Below, one piece after another: positions 7,114 through 16,169 of a DNA stretch of 64,000 nt (position 1 is its first letter; the number at the start of each line of letters is the position of its first letter). The DNA is from Bacteroidetes bacterium UKL13-3 (GTDB lineage: Bacteria > Bacteroidota > Bacteroidia > UKL13-3), in the NCBI GenBank assembly GCA_001602415.1, contig CP012155.1, positions 3,150,143-3,214,142 of the forward strand, in the 5' to 3' direction. Under the pieces are notes generated by a model, which was not told the origin of the DNA, did no database searches, and was given only the letters and a program-made list of their open reading frames with translations. A program made the position numbers and the translations under genes.

Positions 7114-10100
7114 TTACTGAACAAGTTTAGCTTGTGCGTCTTTCAATTCTTTAGCCAATGCATCTTGCTTGTGGAACTCGGCCACTTGCTGGCAATAACC
7201 AATAATTTGCGCGCACTCATCCAATTCGTTTTGTGCAGCTCCACCCTTACCTACTTTGCGGAAAGATGCAAAATAGTTGTAACGATCGGTATATACATTG
7301 GCAACCTCTTTAATTAAGGCGTTTCCTTTTTCAGTAGCATCCGCTCCATAAAAGCCCTCGGCCAAACGCACCACAAATACATCATACGGAATATTTTTCT
7401 CAGGCATTACAGCTAAACACTTGTCGAGAACTTTTATGGCTCTTTCCTTATCGCCTTCTTCAACCAATTTTATAGCTAAACGATAGAATAAATTGCGCAA
7501 GTTTTTGGTTTGACGCAAGATGGTTTCATCTAAATAAATACCGTCTTTTTCCATGCCACCCCATTTGAACTTATTCATCAAGTTATCATACAACACATCT
7601 GAGTTTATTCTGCCCATGGTACCATCAGCAGGTTGATCGTTTTTAATCGGAACCAATTGATAAACCAATCCGTTAATCTGGAAGTATTGTTGCATGTTTA
7701 AATACACATCGCTACCGGTTGTGATGGCAAAACAAATTGGACGTGTCCAGTCGGTAGAAGCCACAATATCTAACGTTACCAAATCAGCTTTCATCAAATT
7801 AGCATTGCCAATTTCCCACTTAATGGAATCAACCATAAATGGAGCATCTTTAGGTTGAACCGCACCAGCCTTTAATACTTGCTCTTTGTTAATTGGCACA
7901 AAGAATTTTTTGGTTGGATAGTAACTGTACTGCTCACCACCTTGTGATGATAATTTAGCCATTGGATCTTTATCATCATTGATAAAAGCAATGATATTTT
8001 TTAAAGGATAGAAATCGGTTTGGTTGATGCCATATTGTTTTTCAACCTGAGGATTTTGATAATAGATTACATAATCTCGCACACCTTGCACGTACTTATC
8101 AGGTGTCATGCTAAATGGAACAGGAGCCGATTCGTATGCTTGGCGTTTTAATCCATTTGTATACCAATCGGTGTTTAACAAACTCAAATTGATTACACGC
8201 ACATCACTGCGAATTCCTTCCACATTTTGGGCATACCATAATGGATACGTATCGTTATCACCGTTTGTGAAAAGGATTGCATTTTTAGGACATGATTCCA
8301 AATAGTTATTGGCAAAATCAACGGCAGTATAGCGGCCTGAACGGTTGTGGTCGTCCCAGTTTTGATCAGCCATAATAGCCGGAACAGCCGCTAATGTGGC
8401 AACTGATGCGATACCAGTTGCAACCATTTTGTTCATCTTTTTAGATAAGAAATCAATAATTGCCAATACGCCCAATCCTATCCAAATCATGAACGTTTGA
8501 AAAGAACCCACATATGCATAATCACGCTCACGTGGCTGATGTGCAGGGAAATTTAGGTACAATACAATGAATGCTCCTGTAAATAAAAACAAGGTTAAAA
8601 TAACGGTGGCATCTTCTTTCGATTTTTTGAAGTGGTAGAACAAGCCTATCAATCCTAAAATAAGTGGAAAGAAAAAATACTTGTTATGGGCTTTGCTCTC
8701 CATTGACCCGGGCAAGGTGCTTTGAGGACCTAAGCCTGATAAACGACCAGGGAAAGCAAGCGTTTCATCAATAGCATCAATACCGCTTAACCAGTTACCA
8801 TCCGTTATACCACCAAATCCTTGGTTATCGTTTTGACGGCCGGCAAAGTTCCACATAAAATATCTCCAATACATAAAACCTAACTGGTAAGAGAACATGA
8901 AATCCATGTTTTTACCAAACGTTGCTTTTTTGCCTTCCGGAATTTTTTCCCAGTTGCGGTAAGCTTGAATATAATCTGGTCTATCAGCCCACATGCGCGG
9001 TAAAACGGTACAATCTTTAGGATCATAAATACGGGTAATTTTCGGACCGGTAGCAACGTAGTTGTCTTCGCCTTTGCGGTATTGCATCGCACCTTTTTCA
9101 AAGTCGATTACTTTAGCATAGAAGTATTGTCCGTATACCAAAGGATTTTCACCATACTGCTCACGGTTAATATAAGATACCAATGTAAACGGATGCTCAG
9201 GGTCGTTCATGTCAATTGGAGGATTAGCAGCCGAACGAATGAGAATCATTGCATACGAAGAATAACCAATAACAATATAGGTGATGCACAATACAATGGT
9301 GTTCATCCATACTTTGTTATTTTTAATTGACCAATACAATCCAAAACCAATTAGCGCTGCTAAGAAAATTAAGGTTGCATAAGCACCACTGTTGAAGGCC
9401 ATTCCGAAACTGTTTACAAACAACAAATCGAATTTAGCCATCAACGAAGGAACACCCGGAATAATACCGAATTGAACAACAGCAATTGCAGCCAAAGCTA
9501 CAGCTGTTGCTTTAATGAAACCGATACGTTCGAATGTGTATTTTTTGAAATAATAAACATATACAATAGCAGGAATAACCAACAAGTTCAATAGATGGAC
9601 ACCAATTGCCAAACCAATGAGGTAGGCAATTAAAATCAACCATCTGTCGGCATGTTTTTCGTTGGCCACGTTTTCCCATTTCAAAATACACCAAAAAGTA
9701 AGTGCAGTAAAGAAAGATGAAGAAGCATATACCTCAGCTTCAACAGCCGAAAACCAGAACGTATCACTCCAAGTTAACGCCAATGCACCAACCAAACCAC
9801 TTGCCATAACAGCAAAAGTTTGTTGCACATCAGGCTCACCTGTAATATTTTTCATGATAATCTTTTTCGCCAAATGCGTAATCGTCCAAAAGTAGAACAT
9901 CACACACAACGCACTGGTTGTAGCCGAAACCATGTTTACCCAAAAAGCAACCTTGGTTACATCATCACCCGCTAATAACGAGAATAACCGTCCGATAATC
10001 AAAAACAAAGGTGCTCCCGGAGGATGGCAAATTTGCAAACGATATGCTGCAGAAATAAACTCACCGCAATCCCAAAAGCTCACTGTGGGCTCAAGTGTAA

Positions 10101-10173
10101 GGGTGTAAGTTGTAAGTGCAATAACGAAGGTTATCCAACCCAACACGCTATTAATTAAATTGTAACGACTCAT
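7114..10173 (-). CDS. DUF2723 polytopic membrane protein (GT-C-like, protein O-mannosyltransferase-like family)
   Basis: A 1019-residue protein with about a dozen hydrophobic segments in the first ~620 residues and a soluble C-terminal part whose last ~130 residues look like TPR helices (LAIKLVEEGDKERAIKVLDK). The N-terminus carries the family hallmark SFWDCGEF (Asp35, Glu38) and CHPPGAPLF, resembling the first periplasmic loop of GT-C glycosyltransferases. DUF2723 proteins are nearly universal in Bacteroidota and are often annotated as protein O-mannosyltransferase-like; activity here is inferred from family only. The gene has its own promoter at 10205-10235 and its own terminator, so it is monocistronic and diverges from rimP. 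Confidence 0.88.
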   Translation of the reverse strand: MSRYNLINSVLGWITFVIALTTYTLTLEPTVSFWDCGEFISAAYRLQICHPPGAPLFLIIGRLFSLLAGDDVTKVAFWVNMVSATTSALCVMFYFWTITHLAKKIIMKNITGEPDVQQTFAVMASGLVGALALTWSDTFWFSAVEAEVYASSSFFTALTFWCILKWENVANEKHADRWLILIAYLIGLAIGVHLLNLLVIPAIVYVYYFKKYTFERIGFIKATAVALAAIAVVQFGIIPGVPSLMAKFDLLFVNSFGMAFNSGAYATLIFLAALIGFGLYWSIKNNKVWMNTIVLCITYIVIGYSSYAMILIRSAANPPIDMNDPEHPFTLVSYINREQYGENPLVYGQYFYAKVIDFEKGAMQYRKGEDNYVATGPKITRIYDPKDCTVLPRMWADRPDYIQAYRNWEKIPEGKKATFGKNMDFMFSYQLGFMYWRYFMWNFAGRQNDNQGFGGITDGNWLSGIDAIDETLAFPGRLSGLGPQSTLPGSMESKAHNKYFFFPLILGLIGLFYHFKKSKEDATVILTLFLFTGAFIVLYLNFPAHQPRERDYAYVGSFQTFMIWIGLGVLAIIDFLSKKMNKMVATGIASVATLAAVPAIMADQNWDDHNRSGRYTAVDFANNYLESCPKNAILFTNGDNDTYPLWYAQNVEGIRSDVRVINLSLLNTDWYTNGLKRQAYESAPVPFSMTPDKYVQGVRDYVIYYQNPQVEKQYGINQTDFYPLKNIIAFINDDKDPMAKLSSQGGEQYSYYPTKKFFVPINKEQVLKAGAVQPKDAPFMVDSIKWEIGNANLMKADLVTLDIVASTDWTRPICFAITTGSDVYLNMQQYFQINGLVYQLVPIKNDQPADGTMGRINSDVLYDNLMNKFKWGGMEKDGIYLDETILRQTKNLRNLFYRLAIKLVEEGDKERAIKVLDKCLAVMPEKNIPYDVFVVRLAEGFYGADATEKGNALIKEVANVYTDRYNYFASFRKVGKGGAAQNELDECAQIIGYCQQVAEFHKQDALAKELKDAQAKLVQ

Positions 10174-10204
10174 TGTGATATGTATGTGTAGTTTTTAAGG
10201 TTAG

Positions 10205-10235
10205 CAAATATATGTTCTGCGCGGTATTAACCAAA
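10205..10235 (-). promoter_or_regulatory. Promoter of the DUF2723 gene
   Basis: On the minus strand TTTG (10235-10232) is followed after exactly 19 nt by TATATTTG (10212-10205), matching the Bacteroidota TTTG/TAnnTTTG consensus. The -7 box lies 31 nt before the start codon. Confidence 0.75.
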
Positions 10236-10347
10236 TGCAAGTATTGTTAAGGACAAAATCTGTAAACGTATATCGCTTGAATGTTGATACACCCGGGATG
10301 TGGTTTGGGTTCAAATGACAATAGTTACAACATGCGGTTGTTGACCT

Positions 10348-10395
10348 CCGATAATCTATAGCATAGGGTTTAAACCCTATGCTATAGATTATCGG
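10348..10395. repeat. 48-bp perfect palindrome
   Basis: Two 24-nt arms with no spacer and no mismatch, centred on GGGTTT|AAACCC between 10371 and 10372. The inner part reads ATAGCATAGGGTTT and its complement. It lies upstream of both divergent promoters, so it terminates neither gene. A REP-like mobile palindrome or a protein-binding site are the likely explanations. Confidence 0.9.
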
Positions 10396-10441
10396 GCATG
10401 ATTGATTAAAGGGGGTGAAAACTGCTCAATTGCACATATTG

Positions 10442-10472
10442 TTTGATTTTTCCAAAAAACGGGTTACATTTG
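10442..10472 (+). promoter_or_regulatory. Promoter of the rimP-nusA-infB operon
   Basis: TTTG at 10442-10445, a 19-nt spacer, and TACATTTG at 10465-10472 match both Bacteroidota promoter boxes exactly. Transcription should start near 10479-10480, giving a leader of about 48 nt that contains the hairpin at 10494. Confidence 0.8.
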
Positions 10473-10493
10473 CATCCGTAATTAGAAAAAAAT

Positions 10494-10516
10494 AGAGGGG
10501 ACCGCAAGTCCCCTCT
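10494..10516 (+). promoter_or_regulatory. Leader hairpin upstream of rimP, possible attenuator
   Basis: AGAGGGGAC (10494-10502), loop CGCAA, GTCCCCTCT (10508-10516): a perfect 9-bp GC-rich stem followed by TTTCATT. It lies entirely inside the predicted 5' leader and ends 11 nt before the rimP ATG. It would therefore cover the ribosome-binding region or act as a weak intrinsic terminator. Because the operon encodes NusA, a feedback role is plausible, but that is inference. Confidence 0.7.
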
Positions 10517-10527
10517 TTCATTATAAT

Positions 10528-10986
10528 ATGGATATCATTTCGCAATTAACAGAGTGGTCACAGGCGCTTTTACCCGAACATCTTTTTTTGGTGGAGGTAG
10601 AGCAAAAACAAGGGGCTAAGAAAATTTCGGTATACATTGATGGCGACAAAGGTGTAACCATTGAAGATTGCCGCTTGTTGGCCAAAGGGTTAAATGCTAA
10701 GTTGGATGAATTGGATTACGGAACAGAAGCTTACATGTTTGAAGTTTCGTCACCCGGTACCGACCGTCCGTTAAAGTTGAAACGCCAATATCCGCAACAT
10801 ATTGGTAGAGAGTTATTAGTGAAATTGACAGGCAACAATGAAATACTTGGGAAGTTTGATTCCATGACTGAGGATGGCGTTACATTGTTATTAAAAGATA
10901 AAAAGAAGGGATATAAAGATGCACCGGAAAAAGAGGTAGCGTTTGCAGAGATAGCCCAAGCAAGTGTTCAAATAAGTTTTAAATAA
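10528..10986 (+). CDS. rimP: Ribosome maturation factor RimP
   Basis: A 152-residue RimP (YhbC family), which binds the 30S subunit during late maturation. The N-terminal alpha/beta domain includes VEVEQKQGAKKISVYIDG and GVTIEDCRLLAKGL; the hallmark EVSSPGTDRPLK lies at about 72-83, followed by the C-terminal SH3-like barrel (IGRELLVKLTGN). It is the first gene of the conserved rimP-nusA-infB operon, with nusA starting 9 nt after its stop. Expression should depend on the promoter at 10442 and the leader hairpin at 10494. Confidence 0.95.
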   Translation: MDIISQLTEWSQALLPEHLFLVEVEQKQGAKKISVYIDGDKGVTIEDCRLLAKGLNAKLDELDYGTEAYMFEVSSPGTDRPLKLKRQYPQHIGRELLVKLTGNNEILGKFDSMTEDGVTLLLKDKKKGYKDAPEKEVAFAEIAQASVQISFK

Positions 10987-10995
10987 ATATAGATT

Positions 10996-12231
10996 ATGCA
11001 TAGCGTAGGTTTAATTGACTCGTTTAGTGAGTTTAAAGAATTTAAAAACATTGACCGTACAACCATGCAACGTGTGTTGGAGGATGTATTCCGCAGCATG
11101 TTGCGCAAAAAATACGGCACAGACGAGAACTTTTCGGTAATTATCAATGATAACAGTGGTGATTTAGAAATTTGGCAAAACCAAACCATCGTACATGATG
11201 GTGAAGTAGAAGAAAACCGCAGTCAAATTTCGTTGAGCGATGCTCGTAAAATTGAACCCGATTTTGAGGTTGATGAAGAAGTTACAACAGAAATTACGTT
11301 GGAAAGCTTTGGTCGCAGAGCCATTTTAGCCGCCCGTCAAACCTTGATGTCGAAAGTTCTTGAACTTGAAAAAGACGAGTTGTACAAAAAATACAAAGAT
11401 CGTGTGGGTGAAATTATTGTGGGTGAAGTTTACCAAGTTTGGAAAAAAGAATTGATGGTATTGGATGATGAAGGAAACGAGTTGTTGTTACCTAAAAACG
11501 AAATGATTCCGGCTGATCACTACAAAAAAGGCGACAATATCAAAGCTGTAGTTTTAAAGGTAGAGATGTACAATGGTTCGCCACGTATTATTTTATCGCG
11601 TACTTCGGGAGTATTCCTAGAGCGTTTATTCGAACAAGAAGTACCTGAAATTATTGACGGCTTAATCACCATCAAAAAGATTGTGCGTGAGCCAGGCGAA
11701 AGAGCCAAAGTAGCTGTTGAATCGTTTGACGAACGCATTGACCCCGTAGGTGCTTGCGTGGGAATGAAAGGTTCACGTATTCACGGTATTGTACGTGAGT
11801 TACGCAACGAAAACATCGATGTAATCAATAACACCAACAATATGCAGTTGTTGATTCAACGTGCATTAAGTCCTGCTAAAATTTCTTCCGTAAAAATTGA
11901 AGAAGAAACCAAACGTGCAGCTGTTTATTTAAAATCCGATCAGGTATCACTTGCCATTGGTAAAGGTGGTCACAATATCAAACTTGCTGGTAAATTGGTA
12001 GGTGTTGAAATTGATGTGTATCGTGAAAATGAAGAAGACGAAGGAGATATTGATTTGGAAGAATTCTCGGATGAAATTGATAGCTGGATTATTAATGAAC
12101 TAAAAGGTATTGGTTGTGATACAGCCCAGAGCGTTTTGGCCATTTCTAATGAAGAGTTGATTAGAAGAACTGAGTTGGAAGAGGAAACTGTTGTTGAAAT
12201 CCGTAAGATTTTACAAGCAGAGTTCGAGTAA
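10996..12231 (+). CDS. nusA: Transcription termination/antitermination factor NusA
   Basis: The 411-residue protein has the standard NusA order: an N-terminal RNA-polymerase-binding domain (about 1-125), an S1 domain (about 130-200; VGEIIVGEVYQVW), two KH domains with GACVGMKGSRI and VSLAIGKGGHNIKLA, and an acidic tail (ENEEDEGDIDLEEF) followed by a single helix-hairpin-helix-like segment (LKGIGCDTAQSVLAISNEEL). The tail is short compared with the E. coli protein, as usual in Bacteroidota. It modulates pausing, termination and antitermination. Second gene of the operon; infB follows after a 242-nt gap. Confidence 0.95.
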   Translation: MHSVGLIDSFSEFKEFKNIDRTTMQRVLEDVFRSMLRKKYGTDENFSVIINDNSGDLEIWQNQTIVHDGEVEENRSQISLSDARKIEPDFEVDEEVTTEITLESFGRRAILAARQTLMSKVLELEKDELYKKYKDRVGEIIVGEVYQVWKKELMVLDDEGNELLLPKNEMIPADHYKKGDNIKAVVLKVEMYNGSPRIILSRTSGVFLERLFEQEVPEIIDGLITIKKIVREPGERAKVAVESFDERIDPVGACVGMKGSRIHGIVRELRNENIDVINNTNNMQLLIQRALSPAKISSVKIEEETKRAAVYLKSDQVSLAIGKGGHNIKLAGKLVGVEIDVYRENEEDEGDIDLEEFSDEIDSWIINELKGIGCDTAQSVLAISNEELIRRTELEEETVVEIRKILQAEFE

Positions 12232-12473
12232 TCTTTGAATGGTTGATATGTTAACCGGTTGATTCTGTTAATTGGTTAATAAGCTGTTGAACATTCAAAT
12301 GGCTCTGATAAAATTCAGTGCAAATAAAAAATAGAGACTGGAGAAAGTCTGGTTTGAGCGTGATTAGGGAACGTAAGTAGTTGGTTTTACACAATTAACC
12401 AATCAACATATTTAACTAAATCAAAGGCTTCATAACCATAAACTCACAAAATATAAGTAATATCGCAGATTGA
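12232..12473 (+). other. Long nusA-infB gap with an imperfect inverted repeat
   Basis: This 242-nt spacer has no coding frame. ATATGTTAACCGGTTGATT at 12246-12264 is complementary, with four mismatches some of which are G-U tolerant, to AATTAACCAATCAACATAT at 12392-12410. The RNA could therefore form a long-range stem closing about 125 nt. No clear promoter or terminator is visible, so infB may be transcribed from rimP. Confidence 0.4.
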
Positions 12474-15400
12474 ATGAGCGAAAACACAGGAAATATTAGA
12501 CTTAGTAAAGTTGTTAAAGAAATAGGCGTTGGTATAGGCACCATCGTTGAACATCTGTCGAAAAAAGGTTTCAAGGTTGATAACAACCCCAACTCTAAAA
12601 TTACGGACGAACAGTACGCTGTGCTCCTAAAGGATTTTCAAAGCGACAAGAAGACCAAAGAAGATGTGTCGTTATTGAGCAAACAAAAAGTTGTTAAAAA
12701 AGAAGAGGTAAACATTGCCCCTCCAAAACCCAAAGAGGCTATTGCTGAAGAAGACGAAGATGATGGAATCTTAATTAAGTCGGGTTTGGTTAAGGAAATT
12801 ACCAAACCTAAAGTAGAAGCTCCAAAGGTTGAAAAACCTGCTCCGGTAAAAGAAGAAGTGCCTGTTGAGGTTGTTGTTGAGACCCCTAAAATAGAGGAGA
12901 CAAAACCTGAACCTGTTGCTGAAACTCCAATAGAAGTTGATGATAAACCTAAATTAAAGGTTGTAGGTAAGATTGATTTAGATGCCATGAAAAAAAGCAA
13001 AAAATCAGTTAAAAAGGAAGAAGCGCCTGTTGCCGAAAAACCCAAAAAGGAAAAAGTAGTTGCTCCAGTAGCCGAGGAAGTAGTTGTTCCAGCACCCAAA
13101 GCTCCAAAGGTAAAAGATGAACCATTAAAGGAAGTAAAACCTGAACCTATTGCCGAAACGCCAGCAGTACCTGTGGCTCCAGAAACGCCTCCTAATCCAG
13201 AAGATACTACTCCAAAAATAATGGATACCAATTACGAAAAACTTTCGGGTTTAAAAGTAATGGGTAAAATTGTATTGCCGGTTGAACAACCTAAAAAACC
13301 AACTCCAATCGCATCAAGCGATGGAAGTGCGGCCAATAAAAAGAAAAGACGCAGAAATAATTTCGTAGCAGGAAGCGATAATGTTGATTCGAAGAAGTTT
13401 GAATTTAACCCTAACAACCGCCCTCCACGTGATGGAAATCGCCCGAACCCTAATCCGGGAGCTCCTAATACGGGCGGTACAAATACCGGAGGAGGAAATC
13501 GTTTTGGTGGCAATAATCGCCCAGGTGGTGGTCCTCCAAGACCATACGTTCCAAATCCTAACTATAAAGGTAAAAACGATAGAAACGCTCCACCTGAAGA
13601 AAAAACGGAAATCACCGAAAAACAAATTCAGGATAAACTGAAGGAAACACTTGCCCGCTTAAATCCAGGAAGCAAACCTCAGAATATTGGTGCTGTTCGT
13701 TCTAAAATACGTAAACAAAAACGTGATGCAGCATCCGACAGACGTGATGAAGAAGCATTAGAGTTAGAAGGACAACGTAAGATTAAAGTTACAGAGTTTG
13801 TAACGGCAAATGAGTTGGCCCAATTAATGGATTTACAGATTACCAATATCATCTCGGCTTGTATGTCGTTAGGTTTGATGGTATCAATTAACCAGCGTTT
13901 AGATGCCGAAACCATTGCCATCGTTGCAGAGGAATTTGGGTTTGAAGTGGAATTTGTGAGTGCAGAGTTACAAGAAACTGTTGAAGAAGATATTGACTTA
14001 GAAGAAGATTTGTTACCAAGAGCACCGATTGTAACTGTAATGGGTCACGTAGATCACGGTAAAACATCCTTACTCGATTATATCCGTAAAGCCAACGTTA
14101 TTGCTGGCGAAGCAGGAGGAATTACACAGCATATTGGCGCATACGAGGTAACACTTGCCAATGGTAAACATGTTACTTTCTTAGATACACCAGGTCACGA
14201 GGCATTTACGGCTATGCGTGCACGTGGAGCCAAAATAACGGACTTAGTTATTATTGTAATTGCAGCCGATGACAGCGTGATGCCACAAACCAAAGAAGCC
14301 ATTAGCCATGCGCAAGCAGCTGGTGTTCCTATTGTGTTTGCTATTAATAAAATTGACCGCGATGGTGCCAACCCGGATAAAATCCGTGAGCAACTGGCAG
14401 CTATGAATATTTTGGTTGAAGAATGGGGAGGTAAATACCAATGCCAGGAAATTTCAGCTAAAAAAGGACTGAACATTGATAACTTACTTGAAAAAGTATT
14501 GTTGGAAGCAGAAATGCTTAACCTAAAAGCCAACCCGAATAAACGTGCTGTTGGAAGTGTAATTGAATCATCGTTGGATAAGGGAAGAGGATTGGTAACC
14601 ACATTAATGGTTCAATCGGGAACAATGCATGTAGGCGATCCTATCTTGGCAGGAATTCATCATGGTAAAGTAAAAGCCATGTTTGATGAACGCGGTAAAA
14701 AAATAACCGAAGCAGGACCATCGGCACCGGTTGTGATTTTAGGATTTACCGGAGCTCCGCAAGCCGGTGATCGTTTTATGATTACCAAAAACGAGCAAGA
14801 AGCAAAAGAGATTGCCAATAAACGTAACCAATTGCAGCGCGAACAAGGTATCCGTACGCAAAAACATATTACGTTGGATGAGATTGGAAGACGTTTAGCT
14901 ATTGGTAACTTTAAAGAATTGAAAGTAATTGTGAAAGGTGACGTGGATGGTTCGGTAGAAGCATTGAGCGATTCATTAATCAAATTATCTACAGAAGAAG
15001 TTCAGGTAAGTGTTATATACAAAGGTGTTGGTCAAATATCTGAAAGCGATGTATTGTTAGCATCTGCATCTGATGCTATTGTGATTGCATTTAACGTTCG
15101 TCCTTCGCCACAGGCACGTAAACTAGCCGAGGCCGAGTCAATCGATATTCGCATGTACTCTATTATCTACAATGCCATCGAAGAAATTAAATCGGCTATT
15201 GAAGGTATGTTGGCTCCAACCATGGAAGAAAAAATTACCGGTAACTTAGAAATTCGTCAGGTAATGAAAATCACGAAAGTGGGAACCATTGCAGGATGTT
15301 ACGTTACTGATGGTAAAATCTTCCGTAACTCGAAAATACGCCTCATCAGAGATGGTGTAGTAGTATTTAGTGGTGAGTTAGATTCATTAAAACGCTTCAA

Positions 15401-15527
15401 AGATGATGTGAAAGAAGTAGCATACGGATATGAGTGCGGTGTAGCCATTAAAAACTACAACGACCTAAAAGAGGGTGATTACATTGAGGCCTACGAAGAA
15501 GTTGAAGTAAAACGTACCTTGAAATAA
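12474..15527 (+). CDS. infB: Translation initiation factor IF-2
   Basis: A 1017-residue GTPase that delivers fMet-tRNA to the 30S subunit. Residues 1-55 form the IF2N domain. Residues ~60-430 are a long, low-complexity Lys/Glu/Pro/Val region that becomes Asn/Gly/Pro-rich near 300-370. The GTPase domain begins near 515, with P-loop GHVDHGKT (524-531), DTPGHE (571-576) and NKID (625-628). Domains II-IV follow, ending [10 protein letters not shown]. The size exceeds E. coli IF-2 mainly because of the disordered linker, a common trait in Bacteroidota. Minus-strand open frames over the linker are shadows of its biased codons. A terminator follows 24 nt after the stop. Confidence 0.97.
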   Translation: MSENTGNIRLSKVVKEIGVGIGTIVEHLSKKGFKVDNNPNSKITDEQYAVLLKDFQSDKKTKEDVSLLSKQKVVKKEEVNIAPPKPKEAIAEEDEDDGILIKSGLVKEITKPKVEAPKVEKPAPVKEEVPVEVVVETPKIEETKPEPVAETPIEVDDKPKLKVVGKIDLDAMKKSKKSVKKEEAPVAEKPKKEKVVAPVAEEVVVPAPKAPKVKDEPLKEVKPEPIAETPAVPVAPETPPNPEDTTPKIMDTNYEKLSGLKVMGKIVLPVEQPKKPTPIASSDGSAANKKKRRRNNFVAGSDNVDSKKFEFNPNNRPPRDGNRPNPNPGAPNTGGTNTGGGNRFGGNNRPGGGPPRPYVPNPNYKGKNDRNAPPEEKTEITEKQIQDKLKETLARLNPGSKPQNIGAVRSKIRKQKRDAASDRRDEEALELEGQRKIKVTEFVTANELAQLMDLQITNIISACMSLGLMVSINQRLDAETIAIVAEEFGFEVEFVSAELQETVEEDIDLEEDLLPRAPIVTVMGHVDHGKTSLLDYIRKANVIAGEAGGITQHIGAYEVTLANGKHVTFLDTPGHEAFTAMRARGAKITDLVIIVIAADDSVMPQTKEAISHAQAAGVPIVFAINKIDRDGANPDKIREQLAAMNILVEEWGGKYQCQEISAKKGLNIDNLLEKVLLEAEMLNLKANPNKRAVGSVIESSLDKGRGLVTTLMVQSGTMHVGDPILAGIHHGKVKAMFDERGKKITEAGPSAPVVILGFTGAPQAGDRFMITKNEQEAKEIANKRNQLQREQGIRTQKHITLDEIGRRLAIGNFKELKVIVKGDVDGSVEALSDSLIKLSTEEVQVSVIYKGVGQISESDVLLASASDAIVIAFNVRPSPQARKLAEAESIDIRMYSIIYNAIEEIKSAIEGMLAPTMEEKITGNLEIRQVMKITKVGTIAGCYVTDGKIFRNSKIRLIRDGVVVFSGELDSLKRFKDDVKEVAYGYECGVAIKNYNDLKEGDYIEAYEEVEVKRTLK

Positions 15528-15551
15528 AAATCAATACGAACCTATTTATAT

Positions 15552-15583
15552 AAAACCTGCGTAAACATTATGCAGGTTTTTTT
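15552..15583 (+). terminator. Terminator of the rimP-nusA-infB operon
   Basis: AAAACCTGC (15552-15560) pairs with GCAGGTTTT (15572-15580) around an 11-nt loop and is followed by a T-run. It begins 25 nt after the infB stop codon. Confidence 0.85.
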
Positions 15584-15653
15584 ATGCCCTTTGACAGAAG
15601 TTACCATCCTGATTGATAGAAAAATGAGTCATGTAAAATAATTTTCAATTCAC

Positions 15654-15683
15654 TTTGAAAAACAACAAATTAATATACCTTTG
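15654..15683 (+). promoter_or_regulatory. Promoter of the RRM-protein gene
   Basis: TTTG at 15654-15657 and TACCTTTG at 15676-15683, 18 nt apart, fit the Bacteroidota consensus. The -7 box lies 22 nt before the ATG at 15706, which rules out translation from the upstream in-frame codon at 15655. Confidence 0.7.
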
Positions 15684-15705
15684 GTGTGTATTTTATATTA
15701 TTACA

Positions 15706-16068
15706 ATGAACATTTACATCGGAAACCTTGACTACGCAGTCAACGAACAACAGTTACAAGAATTATTTCAGCAGTATGGCGAAGTAACTTCAGCAAAAAT
15801 CATTACAGATAAATTTACAGGCCGTAGCAAAGGTTTCGGTTTCGTAGAAATGTCTAACGATGGTGATGCCACAAGTGCAATTGAAGCATTAAATGGTACA
15901 GCAATGAAAAACAGAAACATCTCCGTAACCGAAGCACGTCCGCGTGAAGAAGGTTCAGGAAACCGTGGTGGTGGCGACAGAGGTGGATTCAACCGTGGTG
16001 GCGACAGAGGTGGCGATCGTGGTGGATTTAACCGCGGTGGTGGCGACAGAAGATTCAACAGAGACTAA
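15706..16068 (+). CDS. Single-RRM RNA-binding protein with Gly/Arg-rich tail
   Basis: A 120-residue protein made of one RNA-recognition motif and a glycine/arginine tail. RNP2 is IYIGNL (about 3-8) and RNP1 is KGFGFVEM (about 41-48), both with the aromatic residues that stack on RNA bases. After about residue 85 the chain becomes RGG/GGDRGGFNRGG repeats like those of eukaryotic and cyanobacterial glycine-rich RNA-binding proteins. Such proteins are common in Bacteroidota, where they may act as RNA chaperones; that role is inferred. The start is set by the promoter and by the canonical MNIYIGNLDY. It is monocistronic with its own terminator. Confidence 0.93.
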   Translation: MNIYIGNLDYAVNEQQLQELFQQYGEVTSAKIITDKFTGRSKGFGFVEMSNDGDATSAIEALNGTAMKNRNISVTEARPREEGSGNRGGGDRGGFNRGGDRGGDRGGFNRGGGDRRFNRD

Positions 16069-16091
16069 TTATATTTTTCTCTTCTCCAAGA

Positions 16092-16124
16092 AAAACCCGT
16101 TCAACCATTGAATGGGTTTTTTTA
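16092..16124 (+). terminator. Terminator of the RRM-protein gene
   Basis: AAAACCCGTTCAA (16092-16104) pairs with TTGAATGGGTTTT (16108-16120), with one G-U pair and a very short loop, then continues in T. It starts 24 nt after the stop. Confidence 0.8.
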
Positions 16125-16169
16125 TGCTTTCACGTTTTGCGCACGAACACACAAAAGATGTTTGAAAAA

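Noticed and set aside
10348-10395. Bidirectional terminator
   Set aside because: The palindrome is upstream of both flanking genes, which are transcribed away from it.
12638-13921. Several long minus-strand open frames over infB
   Set aside because: They are antisense shadows of the biased, low-complexity IF-2 linker; the plus-strand protein has full domain support.
15655-15705. Upstream start of the RRM gene
   Set aside because: The -7 box lies between 15676 and 15683, so the codon at 15655 would precede the transcript start.
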